DNA of 64,000 nt, taken from NCBI RefSeq assembly GCF_900105755.1, contig NZ_FNTQ01000001.1:6448001-6512000 (forward strand). The letters are read 5' to 3'. Position 1 is the stretch's first letter. Each line of letters starts with the position of its first letter. The DNA is from Streptomyces sp. Ag109_O5-10 (lineage in GTDB: Bacteria; Actinomycetota; Actinomycetes; Streptomycetales; Streptomycetaceae). Below the pieces are notes generated by a model that had not been told where the DNA came from, ran no database searches, and saw only the letters and a program-made list of their open reading frames with translations. Shown piece after piece: positions 43,530 to 52,194 of this stretch. The translations under genes were made by a program, and so were the position numbers.

Positions 43530-44075
43530 TCAGTCGCGCAGCGCCCCGTCCGGCCACAGCACGGTCACCGGCACCCCGATCTGCCGGGCGTAGGCCACCA
43601 CGTCACCGGTGCCGCCCAGACCGCGTGCCGGACGGCCGTCCCACACGGCCAGCAGTTCGTCGCAGCGCTCCACGATCCACTGGCCCGCCGCGAAGTACGC
43701 CTGCTCGTGGGTGGGTTGGACAGGGAGCTCGACCCGTTTCGCGCACCTGCGCAGGATCCTGCGGTACGACGCCCGTGCCGCCTCGTCGCCCAGGTGGGCC
43801 TCGTAGTCCATGCCCGGGATCACGGCCGTCACCGGGACGCCGTGCGCCAGGGCGAGGTCCGCGAAGAGCTGGTCCGTGCCGGCGGCGAGGGAGCTGAGCG
43901 CCTCCAGGGCCACGTCGGTGCGGCTGAGGTGCCGGTGCAGGGCGGAGCGGACGTAGGGCAGGACGGACGGCGGGATCACGCGGTGTCCGGTCACGCCGAC
44001 GCGGGAGACGGCGAGGCGGGGGACCGGTGCCGTCTCGGCGAGCTGATCGGTGAACATGGTGATGTCGGCTGTCAC
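43530..44075 (-). CDS. SLOG-superfamily (Rossmann-like nucleotide-binding) protein
   Basis: A 181-residue protein with the SLOG core: RVGVTGHRVIPP at the first strand, ALSSLAAGTDQLFADLALAH, VTAVIPGMDYEAHLGD, ERCDELLAVWDGRPARGLGG and TGDVVAYARQIGVPVTVLW. SLOG domains bind or cleave nucleotide-derived ligands (as in LOG, DprA and TIR-like families) and often pair with SLATT membrane effectors. It faces the SLATT gene tail to tail, 18 bp apart. ATG 44075. Confidence 0.75.
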   Translation of the reverse strand: MTADITMFTDQLAETAPVPRLAVSRVGVTGHRVIPPSVLPYVRSALHRHLSRTDVALEALSSLAAGTDQLFADLALAHGVPVTAVIPGMDYEAHLGDEAARASYRRILRRCAKRVELPVQPTHEQAYFAAGQWIVERCDELLAVWDGRPARGLGGTGDVVAYARQIGVPVTVLWPDGALRD

Positions 44076-44184
44076 GGAACGTCCCCTCCCGTCACCATCG
44101 GTGAGTCCACCCTAATCGAGGAGTGACGAGGCGCGCACGGGGCGCGTCGGCTCACATCGGCGCCCGGTGGGCGGGTACGGCTGT

Positions 44185-45222
44185 TCAGGCGGCCAGCGGG
44201 TCCAGCACCAGCGGCTCGATCCGGCCCTCCAGCATCGCCCCCAGGCCCTGCACGGCGCACACGTCCGGCCGCTCCGCGATCTGTACCGGCATGCCGGTTG
44301 CCTCCCGCAGCAGCTGGTCGAAGCCGGGCAGCAGCGCCGAGCCGCCGACCATCACGATCCCGCGGTCGGCGAGGTCGGCGACCAGGTCGGGCGGGCAGTC
44401 GCGCAGCACCTTGCCGATCCCGTCCAGGACGGACATGAGGGGCGTCTGGATGGCGTCCCGGACGGCCGCGGTGTCCACCCGCACGCTGCGGGCCAGCCCG
44501 GTGACCACGTCCCGCCCGTGGATCTCGGTGGAGGCGGGGCCCTCCGGGGTGAGCCCGGTGCCGTCCAGGGCCAGCTGCAGCGGGCGCACCGCCTGGTTCG
44601 GCAGCATCAGCTCGTGCTCGTGCCGCAGGTGCTGGACGATCGCCTGGTCCACGGCCTCCCCGCCGACGGGCATCCGCTCGGCGCAGACGATCGACCCGAG
44701 GGAGAGCACGGCGACCTGGGTCGCGGCGGCCCCGCAGACGAGGATCATGCTCGCCTCCGGCCGCTCGACCGGCAGTCCGCACCCCACCGCCGCGGCGATC
44801 AGCGTGTCGACCAGCTCCACCCGCCGCGCCCCGAGCCCCACCAGCGTCTCGATGGTGGCCCGCTGGGCCAGCGGGTCGGCGTCGTGCGGGGTGCAGGCCG
44901 CCGCCCGCAGCCGGGGCTTGCGGCGCAGCGAACGGCGGATCTTGTCGCCGAGCAGCTGGCGCAGCATGCGCTGGGCCATCTCGATGTCGACGATGGTCCC
45001 GCCGGAGATGGGCCGCACGACACGGATGTAGTCGGGAGTGCGGCCCGTCATCCGCTCCGCGAACTCGCCGACGGCGATCAGGGCACCGGAACGCGTGTTC
45101 ATCGCGGCGACGGAAGGCTGGTCGACGACCAGGCCCATGCCCCGCACGTACACCCGGGTGCGTGCGGCCCCCAGATCGACGGCGAAATGGCAGCGGCGCA
45201 ACTGCTCCAGACTGACGGTCAC
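44185..45222 (-). CDS. mbl: MreB/Mbl-like actin-fold protein
   Basis: A 345-residue actin-superfamily protein. HFAVDLGAARTRVYVRG is phosphate-1, SMILVCGAAATQVAVLSLG is phosphate-2, and GIVMVGGSALLPGFDQLL is the adenosine loop. It resembles the divergent Mbl of Streptomyces, which acts in spore-wall formation rather than rod shape. GTG 45222 is chosen for the ggaggatct before it; the frame would extend to 45261. The call of Mbl over MreB rests on its short length and divergence, so it is tentative. Confidence 0.78.
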   Translation of the reverse strand: MTVSLEQLRRCHFAVDLGAARTRVYVRGMGLVVDQPSVAAMNTRSGALIAVGEFAERMTGRTPDYIRVVRPISGGTIVDIEMAQRMLRQLLGDKIRRSLRRKPRLRAAACTPHDADPLAQRATIETLVGLGARRVELVDTLIAAAVGCGLPVERPEASMILVCGAAATQVAVLSLGSIVCAERMPVGGEAVDQAIVQHLRHEHELMLPNQAVRPLQLALDGTGLTPEGPASTEIHGRDVVTGLARSVRVDTAAVRDAIQTPLMSVLDGIGKVLRDCPPDLVADLADRGIVMVGGSALLPGFDQLLREATGMPVQIAERPDVCAVQGLGAMLEGRIEPLVLDPLAA

Positions 45223-45378
45223 GGCAGATCCTCCCGGTGCGCGGGCCGTGCGGGGTGGCACCGCCGGTCGGCGGCCTGCTTCGCATCCTCCGGGGGAACG
45301 CGGCGGCGCGCCTGCGGGGAGGGTCCGGGCGGGGCACCGCTGAATGGGGGGTTCCGGGCCCGTCCGGCCGCCCGCGGG

Positions 45379-46791
45379 TCAGCCGGGCGGTGCGGGCGCC
45401 GCGAGGCCGTCCGGGGAGCTGCCCACGATGCCCCGGACCACCCCCAGCTCCACCAGGTCCTGGGGCCGGATCCGCAGCTGGCCGGCGGTGGTCTCGACGT
45501 CCTCGGGGGCGCGTTTCAGGATCGCCGCCGCCAGTTCCGGCGCGATGACGGAGAAGTAGCTGTCGGGGGTGGCCCAGGTGTTGCCGGGCGCGGCCAGCGC
45601 GAGGGCACCGCCCGAGCCGCCCTCCCCGACGACAAGGGTGGTGACCGGCGTCCGGGCCGCCGCGACCTCGCCGAAGAGCTCCGCGATGGCGGCGCCCGCG
45701 CCCTGCCGTTCCGCCTCGGCGTCGTTCGCGGCGCCCGGGGTGTCGACGAGCGTCAGCACGGGAATCCCCAGCCGGTCCGCGAGCCGTATCAGGCGGGCGG
45801 CGGTGCGGTATCCGGCGGGCCTGGTCGCCGCCCCGGTCTGCGCCGCGAAGGCGACCGTACGGCCGTCCGCCCGCTCGCCGAACCCGCACAGCATCCCGCC
45901 CGGGTCCGCCCCGCCGCACCGGTCGCCGACCAGGGCGACGCGGCGGGTGAAGTAGGCGTCCAGGTAGGCCTCGGCGCGCGGGCGGTGCGGGGCGCGGGCG
46001 CGCCGGACGGCCTCCCAGCCGGTGGCGGGCAGCGCGCTGCCGCCGAGGGCGAACGGCGGCTCGGCGGGTATCGGGGCGGGCGAGGTCAGCAGCCGCAGCC
46101 ACAGCCCGAGCGACGCCTTCAGCTCCCCCGGGGGCACCACGGCGTCCGCCGCCCCGGCCGCGACCTGCGCCTCGGCCGTGTACGCGGCGGGGTCGGCGTC
46201 CGGCGGGCGGACCCGGGAGCCGGCGAAGCCCACCTGGGCGCCGGGCAGCGCCAGGATCACGTCGGCGCCGGCGCCCAGGGTGGCCCAGCCGCCGCCGGTC
46301 GTCGGGTCGCGCAGGACCGCGACCTGTGCCAGCCCCGCTTCCCGGGTGAGCGCCGACTGGCGGGCCACGCGCTGGAGCTGGGAGAGGGCGAGCATGCCCT
46401 CCTGCATCCGGCTGCCGCCGGTGGCGACCAGCGGGACGACCGGGAGCCGGTGGGCGCGGGCATGGACGTACGCCGCCTCCAGCCGGTCGCCGGTCCGCTG
46501 GCCGAGCGAGCCGCCGAGGAAGCCGAACTCGAACGCGATCAGCACCGCCGCGGTGCCGTCGACCCGCGCGGTGCCGACGACGACGGACTCCTCCTCGCCG
46601 GTGCGCTCGGCGGCGCGGGCGCGGGAGGCGTCGTACCCCTGCCAGCCGAGCGGGCCGTCGGGCGGCGACTGCCGTGCCGGGTGCGGGAGTTCGGCGAAGG
46701 TGCCGGGGTCGGTGACGAGGGCGAGGATGCGGCGGGCGGAGAGCCGCGCGGGTGCCGGGCCGGGCGCCGGCACCGGGACCGGCTCAGACAC
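45379..46791 (-). CDS. Fused acyl-CoA carboxylase carboxyltransferase
   Basis: A 470-residue protein with both halves of the carboxyltransferase. The beta-like half holds FEFGFLGGSLGQRTGDRLEA, VATGGSRMQEGMLALSQL and DPTTGGGWATLGAGADVILA. The alpha-like half holds LVDTPGAANDAEAERQGAGA and VGEGGSGGALALA. It would move a carboxyl group from biotin to an acyl-CoA, yielding malonyl- or methylmalonyl-CoA with a biotin carboxylase encoded elsewhere. GTG 46791 overlaps the matB stop by eight bases, so both supply malonyl-CoA under common translation. Confidence 0.88.
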   Translation of the reverse strand: MSEPVPVPAPGPAPARLSARRILALVTDPGTFAELPHPARQSPPDGPLGWQGYDASRARAAERTGEEESVVVGTARVDGTAAVLIAFEFGFLGGSLGQRTGDRLEAAYVHARAHRLPVVPLVATGGSRMQEGMLALSQLQRVARQSALTREAGLAQVAVLRDPTTGGGWATLGAGADVILALPGAQVGFAGSRVRPPDADPAAYTAEAQVAAGAADAVVPPGELKASLGLWLRLLTSPAPIPAEPPFALGGSALPATGWEAVRRARAPHRPRAEAYLDAYFTRRVALVGDRCGGADPGGMLCGFGERADGRTVAFAAQTGAATRPAGYRTAARLIRLADRLGIPVLTLVDTPGAANDAEAERQGAGAAIAELFGEVAAARTPVTTLVVGEGGSGGALALAAPGNTWATPDSYFSVIAPELAAAILKRAPEDVETTAGQLRIRPQDLVELGVVRGIVGSSPDGLAAPAPPG

Positions 46792-48226
46792 CGAGGGCCC
46801 GCTTCATGATCTTCCCCATGTCGTTGCGGGGGAGGGCGTCCAGGTAGTGGACGACGCGGGGCCGCTTGTGCGGGGCGAGCCGACCGGCGACATGGTCCGC
46901 CAACTCCTCGGCGGACGGCGGTGACTGGGGCTCCGCAGGCACGATCCAGGCGACGATCCGCTCGCCCAGGTCCGCGTCCGGCTCCCCGGTGACCGCGGCC
47001 TCCCGCACCCCCGGATGCTCCAGCAGCGCGTTCTCGATCTCCCCGGCGCCGATCTTGTAACCCCCGCTCTTGATCAGGTCGGTGGCCTTGCGTCCGACGA
47101 TCCGCACATAGCCGTCCGGCTCGCGCACCGCCATGTCGCCGGTCCGGAACCAGCCGTCGGCGGTGAAGGCGGCGGCGGTCGCGTCGGGCCGGTTGAGGTA
47201 CTCGGTGAACAGGTTCGCGCCGCGTACCTGGATCTCCCCGACGGTCTCCCCGTCGTACGCCGCGATCGCGGTCCCGTCCTCCTCCACCAGCCGCAGCTCC
47301 ACCCCGGGCAGCGGCACCCCCACGGTCCCCGCGCGGGCCTCGCCGTCGGCCCGGACGCTGGTGTTCATCAGGGTCTCCGTCATGCCGTACCGCTCGACGA
47401 CCCGCCGGCCGGTCGCCGCCGCGATCCGCTCGTGGTCGTGGACGGGCAGCGCGGCCGAGCCGGACACCAGCAGCCGGGCCCGGCCGAGCGCCTCCGCCAG
47501 CCCGGGGTCGGCGGGCAGCGCCTCGGCGATGCGGTGGTACATGGTCGGCACGCCGAAGAACATGGTCGCGCCGTCGTTCAGTTCGCGGGCGACCCCGTCG
47601 GTGCCGAACCGCCCGAGGTGCCGGACCGAGCCGCCGCGCCGCAGCGGCCCGAGGATGCCCAGCACGAGCCCGTGCACGTGGAACAGCGGCAGGCCGTGGA
47701 CGAGGACGTCCTCCCCGGTCCACTGCCAGGCGTCGGCGAGCGCGTCCAGGGTGGCGGCCAGCGCCCGGCGCGGGATGACGGCGCCCTTGGGCGGCCCGGT
47801 GGTGCCGGAGGTGTAGACGACGAGGGCCGGGTCGGACTCGGCGGTACGGTCCTCGGGCACCGGCCCCACGGCCGCCACGTCGACGTCGATGCGCGGCAAC
47901 TCGCCCAGAGCCGGGGGCAGTTCGGCGCCGGGCGCGGCCAGCACGGCGGCCGGCGCGCTGTCGGCGAGGATGTGCCCGAGCTCTTTCTCCCCCGACTTGG
48001 GGTTCAGCGGTACGGCCGCCCGCCCGGCGAGCAGGGTCCCGACGACGGCCACCGCCGTCTCCAGCTTCGGAGTCGCCCACACCGCGACCCGGTCGGCCTC
48101 CCCGACCCGGCCGGCGAGGGCGCCGGCCGCGGCGGCGAGCTGCCCGTACGTCAGCGACCGCGCCCCGAACCGCAGGGCGGCCTTCCCGCCCGGACCGTCC
48201 ACCAGGGCCGGAAACAGAAACGACAC
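46784..48226 (-). CDS. matB: Malonyl-CoA synthetase (MatB)
   Basis: A 480-residue acyl-adenylate-forming enzyme very like Streptomyces MatB. P-loop VVYTSGTTGPPKGAV (about 155-170), LVHGLPLFHVHGLVLG, YGMTETLMNTSVRADG, the hinge VRIVGRKATDLIKSGGYKIG, and the catalytic Lys in NDMGKIMKRAL. It activates malonate or methylmalonate with ATP and CoA. GTG 48226 follows gaggag. Downstream overlap with the carboxyltransferase suggests a dedicated extender-unit operon. Confidence 0.95.
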   Translation of the reverse strand: MSFLFPALVDGPGGKAALRFGARSLTYGQLAAAAGALAGRVGEADRVAVWATPKLETAVAVVGTLLAGRAAVPLNPKSGEKELGHILADSAPAAVLAAPGAELPPALGELPRIDVDVAAVGPVPEDRTAESDPALVVYTSGTTGPPKGAVIPRRALAATLDALADAWQWTGEDVLVHGLPLFHVHGLVLGILGPLRRGGSVRHLGRFGTDGVARELNDGATMFFGVPTMYHRIAEALPADPGLAEALGRARLLVSGSAALPVHDHERIAAATGRRVVERYGMTETLMNTSVRADGEARAGTVGVPLPGVELRLVEEDGTAIAAYDGETVGEIQVRGANLFTEYLNRPDATAAAFTADGWFRTGDMAVREPDGYVRIVGRKATDLIKSGGYKIGAGEIENALLEHPGVREAAVTGEPDADLGERIVAWIVPAEPQSPPSAEELADHVAGRLAPHKRPRVVHYLDALPRNDMGKIMKRALGV

Positions 48227-48341
48227 GCGACGACTCCTCACCGTTCGGAACCCCGACAGCCTCTTCCTACACCAGCCGCTCCCCTCCGGGGCCGCCCCAC
48301 TCGCGCTCCGCACCACGACGTTGATCACACCGCCGGGCCCC

Positions 48342-48944
48342 TCACCACCGCCGCGTCCCGACGACCGCGCTCAGATCGGGCGCGAGCCGCACCTCCGCCG
48401 ACCGCAGCGCGGGATGTTCGAGCCAGTGCAGCCGCGCCCGGTCGACGTCCCCGCCGAACCGGGGCGGCCACTGGTCGGCGGGGGTGAAGTCGTCGACGAC
48501 GACGGTGCCGCCGGGGACCAGCAGCCGCTCGACGTCGGCGGCCGGGTCGCCGGGCACCTTCCCCTGCCCGCCCCCGTCGAGGACGAGCAGCTCGAAGGGC
48601 CCGTACGCCGCGATGTCCCGCCAGTCCCCGCACGCCACCGTGACGTCGGGCCGGTCGTGGAACACCTCGGCGGCGGCCCGCGCCCGCTCCGGCTCCCGCT
48701 CCACACTGAAGAGCCGCACCCCGGCCCGGGCGCCCGACGCGAGCCACGCGAGCCCCACCCCGACCCCGGTCCCGGTCTCCCCGATCCGCCCGCCGACCCC
48801 ACCGGCCAGCACCTGGAGCAGCCGCCCCTGCTCGGGCCGGCACGAGTAGCCGAACGACTGCGCCCGGGCCGCGTCGAGGGCCCGCCCGACGAGCGGAGGA
48901 AGACCGGAGAGGCCGGTGTAGGCGTCGGTGCCGTGAAGTGTCAT
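48342..48944 (-). CDS. SAM-dependent methyltransferase (O-methyltransferase-like)
   Basis: A 200-residue class I methyltransferase: GGRIGETGTGVGVGLAWLAS is motif I, FSVEREPERARAAAEVFH is motif II, VACGDWRD is motif III, and PFELLVLDGGGQGK is motif IV with the acidic residue. TVVVDDFTPADQWPP is the late conserved segment. The pattern is that of predicted O-methyltransferases (YrrM-like). ATG 48944. It lies 100 bp before matB on the same strand. Confidence 0.85.
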   Translation of the reverse strand: MTLHGTDAYTGLSGLPPLVGRALDAARAQSFGYSCRPEQGRLLQVLAGGVGGRIGETGTGVGVGLAWLASGARAGVRLFSVEREPERARAAAEVFHDRPDVTVACGDWRDIAAYGPFELLVLDGGGQGKVPGDPAADVERLLVPGGTVVVDDFTPADQWPPRFGGDVDRARLHWLEHPALRSAEVRLAPDLSAVVGTRRW

Positions 48945-49040
48945 GGCGAATTTTCTACCGGGCGGGGCCGGCGCCATGGGCCGGACCGAGCGACCCCGAG
49001 GGCGAAGCTCCCCCCTCCCGGCCGACCCGCCTCCCTACCG

Positions 49041-49140
49041 GTCGATCCACCCCTCTCCGGGTCGATCCAGCCCTATCCGGGCTGATCCAGCCCTCTTCGG
49101 GCTGATCCAGCCCTCTTCGGGCTGATCCACCCCTCTCCGG
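49041..49140. repeat. Five exact-length 20-bp tandem repeats
   Basis: Five consecutive 20-bp units (49041-49060, -080, -100, -120, -140), consensus gctgatccagccctcttcgg. Each contains a palindrome-like core ggctgatccagcc. Period 20 is about two helix turns, so every unit faces the same side of the DNA. It lies in the 48945-49330 gap, upstream of the methyltransferase (start 48944). The 49195-49260 part is low-complexity ggtcggcccggtcgg. Confidence 0.9.
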
Positions 49141-49330
49141 GCCGCCCCACCTCCCCTCGCGGCCGCCCCCGTCTCGCGGTCGTCCTCCCCGTCCCACGGT
49201 CGGCGGGCCCGGTCGGCCCGGTCGGCCCGGTCGGCCCGGCCGCCCCGCGGCCTGCCGTCGGCCGGGCCGGGCGCGGGTGTCCTGGGCGGGGGCCTCCCGC
49301 TCCGGTCGGGTCTCGTACTTCCCTGGCCTC

Positions 49331-49676
49331 CTATCCGACCGAGACGGGTGGGTGGGCGGGCGGCACGGCGTCGGCGACAACCACGCTCACGTTGTCGGCG
49401 CCGCCCGCTTCGTCGGCGGCCCCGACCAGTACGCGTACCGCGTCCGCCGGGTCGCCCTCGCCCAGCAACTCCCGGATCCGCTCGTCGGGGACCTCCCGCG
49501 TCAGCCCGTCCGAGCAGACCAGGTACCGGTCGCCGGGCCGGGCGGCCTTAGTACCGGTAGCCGGTCTCCGGGTCGACCCGGGCGGGCTTCAGCAGGTCCA
49601 GCTCGTCGTACAGCCGCAACGCCTTCGGCGACAGCCGGCAGACCTTCGCGAAGGCCCCGATGGTCAGCCACTCCAT
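49331..49676 (-). pseudogene. MerR-PP2C fusion gene with internal deletion
   Basis: ATG 49676 opens a MerR N-terminus (MEWLTIGAFAKVCRLSPKAL, RLYDELDLLKPARV, ETGYRY) that meets a stop after 42 residues. In another frame the sequence goes on RPGDRYLVCSDGLTREVPDE and GGADNVSVVVADAVPP, the C-terminal end of a PP2C phosphatase, to a TAG at 49331. MerR-PP2C fusions are known in Streptomyces, so the ends belong to one gene whose middle was deleted. The own-promoter motif upstream is intact. Confidence 0.7.
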
Positions 49677-49735
49677 GCCGCCTCCATGCCGTCTCCCCAC
49701 CGGTGCGAGCTCACGTTCCGCGTCGTCCGCCATCG

Positions 49736-49766
49736 ATGCTGGGGCTTCACCGAAGGTGAAGGTCAA
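49736..49766 (-). promoter_or_regulatory. MerR-type promoter of the deleted MerR-PP2C gene
   Basis: On the minus strand ttgacc (49761-49766) and cagcat (49736-49741) are 19 bp apart. The spacer contains the inverted repeat cttcacc-gaa-ggtgaag (49745-49761), the layout of autoregulated MerR promoters. It is still in place although the regulator is broken, and lies 66 bp before the ATP-grasp start at 49832. Confidence 0.6.
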
Positions 49767-49831
49767 CGGCGTTCCCGTATTAGCCTGCCGGAGGACCAAC
49801 GCAGACCCCGAAAGCCGAGGGAGCCCCCGCC

Positions 49832-50707
49832 GTGCCCCGCATAGCTCTCGCCACCTACGACCCCGGCACGGAACCCAGCAGGGACCAGGACCTGCCCGTG
49901 CTGCTGGCGGCGCTGACGGCCGCCGGGGCGGAGGCCGTCGCCCGCCCGTGGGACGACCCAGGGGTGGAGTGGGGCGGCTTCGACCTGGTCGTCATCCGTT
50001 CGACGTGGGACTACGCCTGGCGGACGGACGAGTTCGTGCCGTGGGTGGAGCGGGTGGGGAAGGCGACCCGGATCGCGAACCCGGCGAAGGTCGTGCGGTG
50101 GAACACCGACAAGCGGTATCTCGGTGACCTCGCGGCGGCCGGGGTGCCCGTCGTGCCGACCCGGTACCTCGCCCCCGGCGGCCCGGCCGCCGAACTGCCC
50201 GCCGACCGCGACTTCGTCGTCAAGCCCACCTTCGGCGCCGGCGCCCGGTTCGCCGCCCGCTACACCCCCGGCGAGCACGGGACGGCCGTACGGCACGTGG
50301 CCCGGATGCACGAGGAGGGGCTGACCGCGATGGTCCAGCCGTACGTCGCCGGGATCGACTTCAGCGGTGAGCGGGCGCTGCTGTTCTTCGGCGGGCGGCT
50401 GCTGCACGCCAGCCGCAAGAGGGCGGTGCTCAGGCCGGGTACGGCGTACGACGCGGACAAGGTCGCCCACCCGGACCTGGAGACCTGGACCCCGACCCCG
50501 GCCGAACGCGCGGTGGCGGAGCGCGCGTTGGCCGCCGTACCGGACGCGCCCGAGCTGCTGTACGCCCGGGTGGACCTGGTCGACGGCGCGGACGGGCGGC
50601 CGCAGGTGATGGAGCTGGAGCTGGTCGAGCCGAACCTGTTCCTGTTCCTGCACCCCGGGTCGGTGGCCGGGGTGGCCGAGGCGATCGTCACCGCGGCTCG
50701 TCGATGA
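49832..50707 (+). CDS. ATP-grasp (RimK/glutathione-synthetase-like) ligase
   Basis: A 291-residue ATP-grasp protein. The pre-ATP-grasp segment holds DLVVIRSTWDYAW, the ATP-binding part DRDFVVKPTFGAGARFAARY, and the metal-binding end DGADGRPQVMELELVEPNLF with the expected Glu and Asn. It should join an amine to a carboxylate using ATP; substrate unknown. GTG 49832 follows a weak ggagc. It overlaps the convergent hypothetical gene by 20 bp. Confidence 0.85.
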   Translation: MPRIALATYDPGTEPSRDQDLPVLLAALTAAGAEAVARPWDDPGVEWGGFDLVVIRSTWDYAWRTDEFVPWVERVGKATRIANPAKVVRWNTDKRYLGDLAAAGVPVVPTRYLAPGGPAAELPADRDFVVKPTFGAGARFAARYTPGEHGTAVRHVARMHEEGLTAMVQPYVAGIDFSGERALLFFGGRLLHASRKRAVLRPGTAYDADKVAHPDLETWTPTPAERAVAERALAAVPDAPELLYARVDLVDGADGRPQVMELELVEPNLFLFLHPGSVAGVAEAIVTAARR

Positions 50708-51287
50708 CCGCGGTGCGCTGCAGCAGGCCCCAGGTGAACTCGGCGACCACCTGACGGCCGTCGGGCACCTGGAAGGTGAGCCCCCAGCGGGTAGGGGCGG
50801 AGCCCTCCAGGGGGCGGGCGGGGGCGAAGGCGCGGGCGGCCTCGTCGACCGTGCAGGACCAGGGGGTGAGGTCGTCGTAGGAGTCCAGTCTCGGCGCGGG
50901 GGCACCGGGGGCGCGGACCAGCCATTCGTTCCAGACCGCGCCGCCGGGGCCGGCCACGACCTCGAAGCGCAGGGTGGGCCACAGGGGGAGCGGCCACTGC
51001 CAGACCGCGCACTCCAGGTCGCCGACGGTGCGCTTGGTCTCCCACTCGGGCGGGCCGAGGACCGAGCGGTAGCGGGCCGCCGCCGAGCGGGACCGGGGTG
51101 AGCGGGCCATCGCCTGCCAGCGCTTGTTGGCCTCCCGCATGTCCGCGACCGACGCGCCCAGCGTGCGCCGGGCGTCCTCCACCAGGTCCGGGTTGTGGTC
51201 GGCCATGCGGCGCAGCAGCACCAGCTGGAAGTCCAGTTGCATGCCACCCATGGTGCACATGCGCATGCCCGGCTGGTTCCCGGCCAT
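50688..51287 (-). CDS. Hypothetical protein (about 199 aa)
   Basis: The reading from ATG 51287 includes MQLDFQLVLLRRMADHNPDL, DARRTLGASVADMREANKRW, LPLWPTLRFEVVAGPGGAVW and RWGLTFQVPDGRQVVAEFTW. It looks like a soluble alpha-beta protein with many aromatic residues; no family recognised. Starts at 51302 (GTG), 51266 or 51242 are also possible because none has a strong ribosome site. Conserved-looking codon bias supports expression. Divergent from the IclR gene. Confidence 0.65.
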   Translation of the reverse strand: MAGNQPGMRMCTMGGMQLDFQLVLLRRMADHNPDLVEDARRTLGASVADMREANKRWQAMARSPRSRSAAARYRSVLGPPEWETKRTVGDLECAVWQWPLPLWPTLRFEVVAGPGGAVWNEWLVRAPGAPAPRLDSYDDLTPWSCTVDEAARAFAPARPLEGSAPTRWGLTFQVPDGRQVVAEFTWGLLQRTAVIDEPR

Positions 51288-51420
51288 TGCCCACGGAATC
51301 ACCGATGGCTAGCCTGTGTTCGTCATGCCGATCGCCTGTTGATATCTCGAACGGCTCCGCAGCTGAGACGCGCGCCGCACCGCGATATCCGGCGCCTAGA
51401 CCCAAGGGAGGGGGCCGGAC

Positions 51421-52194
51421 GTGGGACGCCTCGTGCCTGCCGTGACCCGGGCTCTCGACATTCTTGAGCTCTTCCTGGACGGGGACGGGACCCTCTCCGC
51501 CCCCGACATAGTGCGCAGACTCCAGCTGCCGCGGACCACCGTGCACGAGCTGGTGACCACGCTGTCCGCCCGGTCGTACATCGTGCCCGTGCCCGGACAG
51601 CCCGGACGCTACCGGCTCGGCGTCCGTCCGTACCAGCTCGGCAGCCGGTACGCCGAGCAGCTCGACCTCGCCGCCGAGGGCCAGCAGGTCGCCCGGTCCG
51701 TCGCCGAGACCTGCGACGAGACCGTCCACGTGGCGATCCTGGAAGGCGCCGACGTCATCTACATCGCCAAGGTCGACTCCACGCACGCGGTCCGCATGGT
51801 CTCCGCCGCCGGCCGCCGGCTGCCCGCCCACTGCACCTCGGTCGGCAAGATGCTGCTGGCCTCGCTGCCGGAGCCGGAGCTGACCGCGCGCATCCCGGAC
51901 GACGCCGACCTCGTCGCGATGACCCCGAACAGCATCACCGAGCCGGGCGCCCTGCGCGAGGCCCTCACGGAGATCCGCGCCCGCGGGATCGCCGTGGAGA
52001 GCCGGGAGTCCAACCCGGACGTCTCCTGCGTCGCCGCGCCGGTCCGCGACCGCACCGGACAGGTCGTCGCGGCGCTGTCCATCTCCGTGCCGATGATCCG
52101 CTGGAGCGACGAGCGCCGCGGCGAGCTGGAGCAGCTCGCGGCCAAGGGCGCCGCCGAACTCTCCGAGCGCCTCGGCCACCGGAGCGTGGCATGA
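51421..52194 (+). CDS. IclR-family transcriptional regulator
   Basis: A 257-residue IclR protein. The N-terminal winged helix reads VTRALDILELFLDGDGTLSA and DIVRRLQLPRTTVHELVTTL. The effector domain has DETVHVAILEGADVIYIAKV, LPAHCTSVGKMLLASLPE and VSCVAAPVRDRTGQVVAALS. GTG 51421 sits after gggagggggccg. It overlaps the downstream sugar-lactonase gene (ATGA, 52191-52194), so it probably controls that sugar-acid step. Confidence 0.9.
   Translation: MGRLVPAVTRALDILELFLDGDGTLSAPDIVRRLQLPRTTVHELVTTLSARSYIVPVPGQPGRYRLGVRPYQLGSRYAEQLDLAAEGQQVARSVAETCDETVHVAILEGADVIYIAKVDSTHAVRMVSAAGRRLPAHCTSVGKMLLASLPEPELTARIPDDADLVAMTPNSITEPGALREALTEIRARGIAVESRESNPDVSCVAAPVRDRTGQVVAALSISVPMIRWSDERRGELEQLAAKGAAELSERLGHRSVA

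Noticed and set aside
44072..46102. Minus-strand 676-codon frame
   Set aside because: Out-of-frame with the Mbl-like and carboxyltransferase genes on the same strand and rich in Arg/Gly; it is a codon-bias artefact.
49041..49140. CRISPR array
   Set aside because: The 20-bp units are directly adjacent with no spacers, and no cas gene is present.
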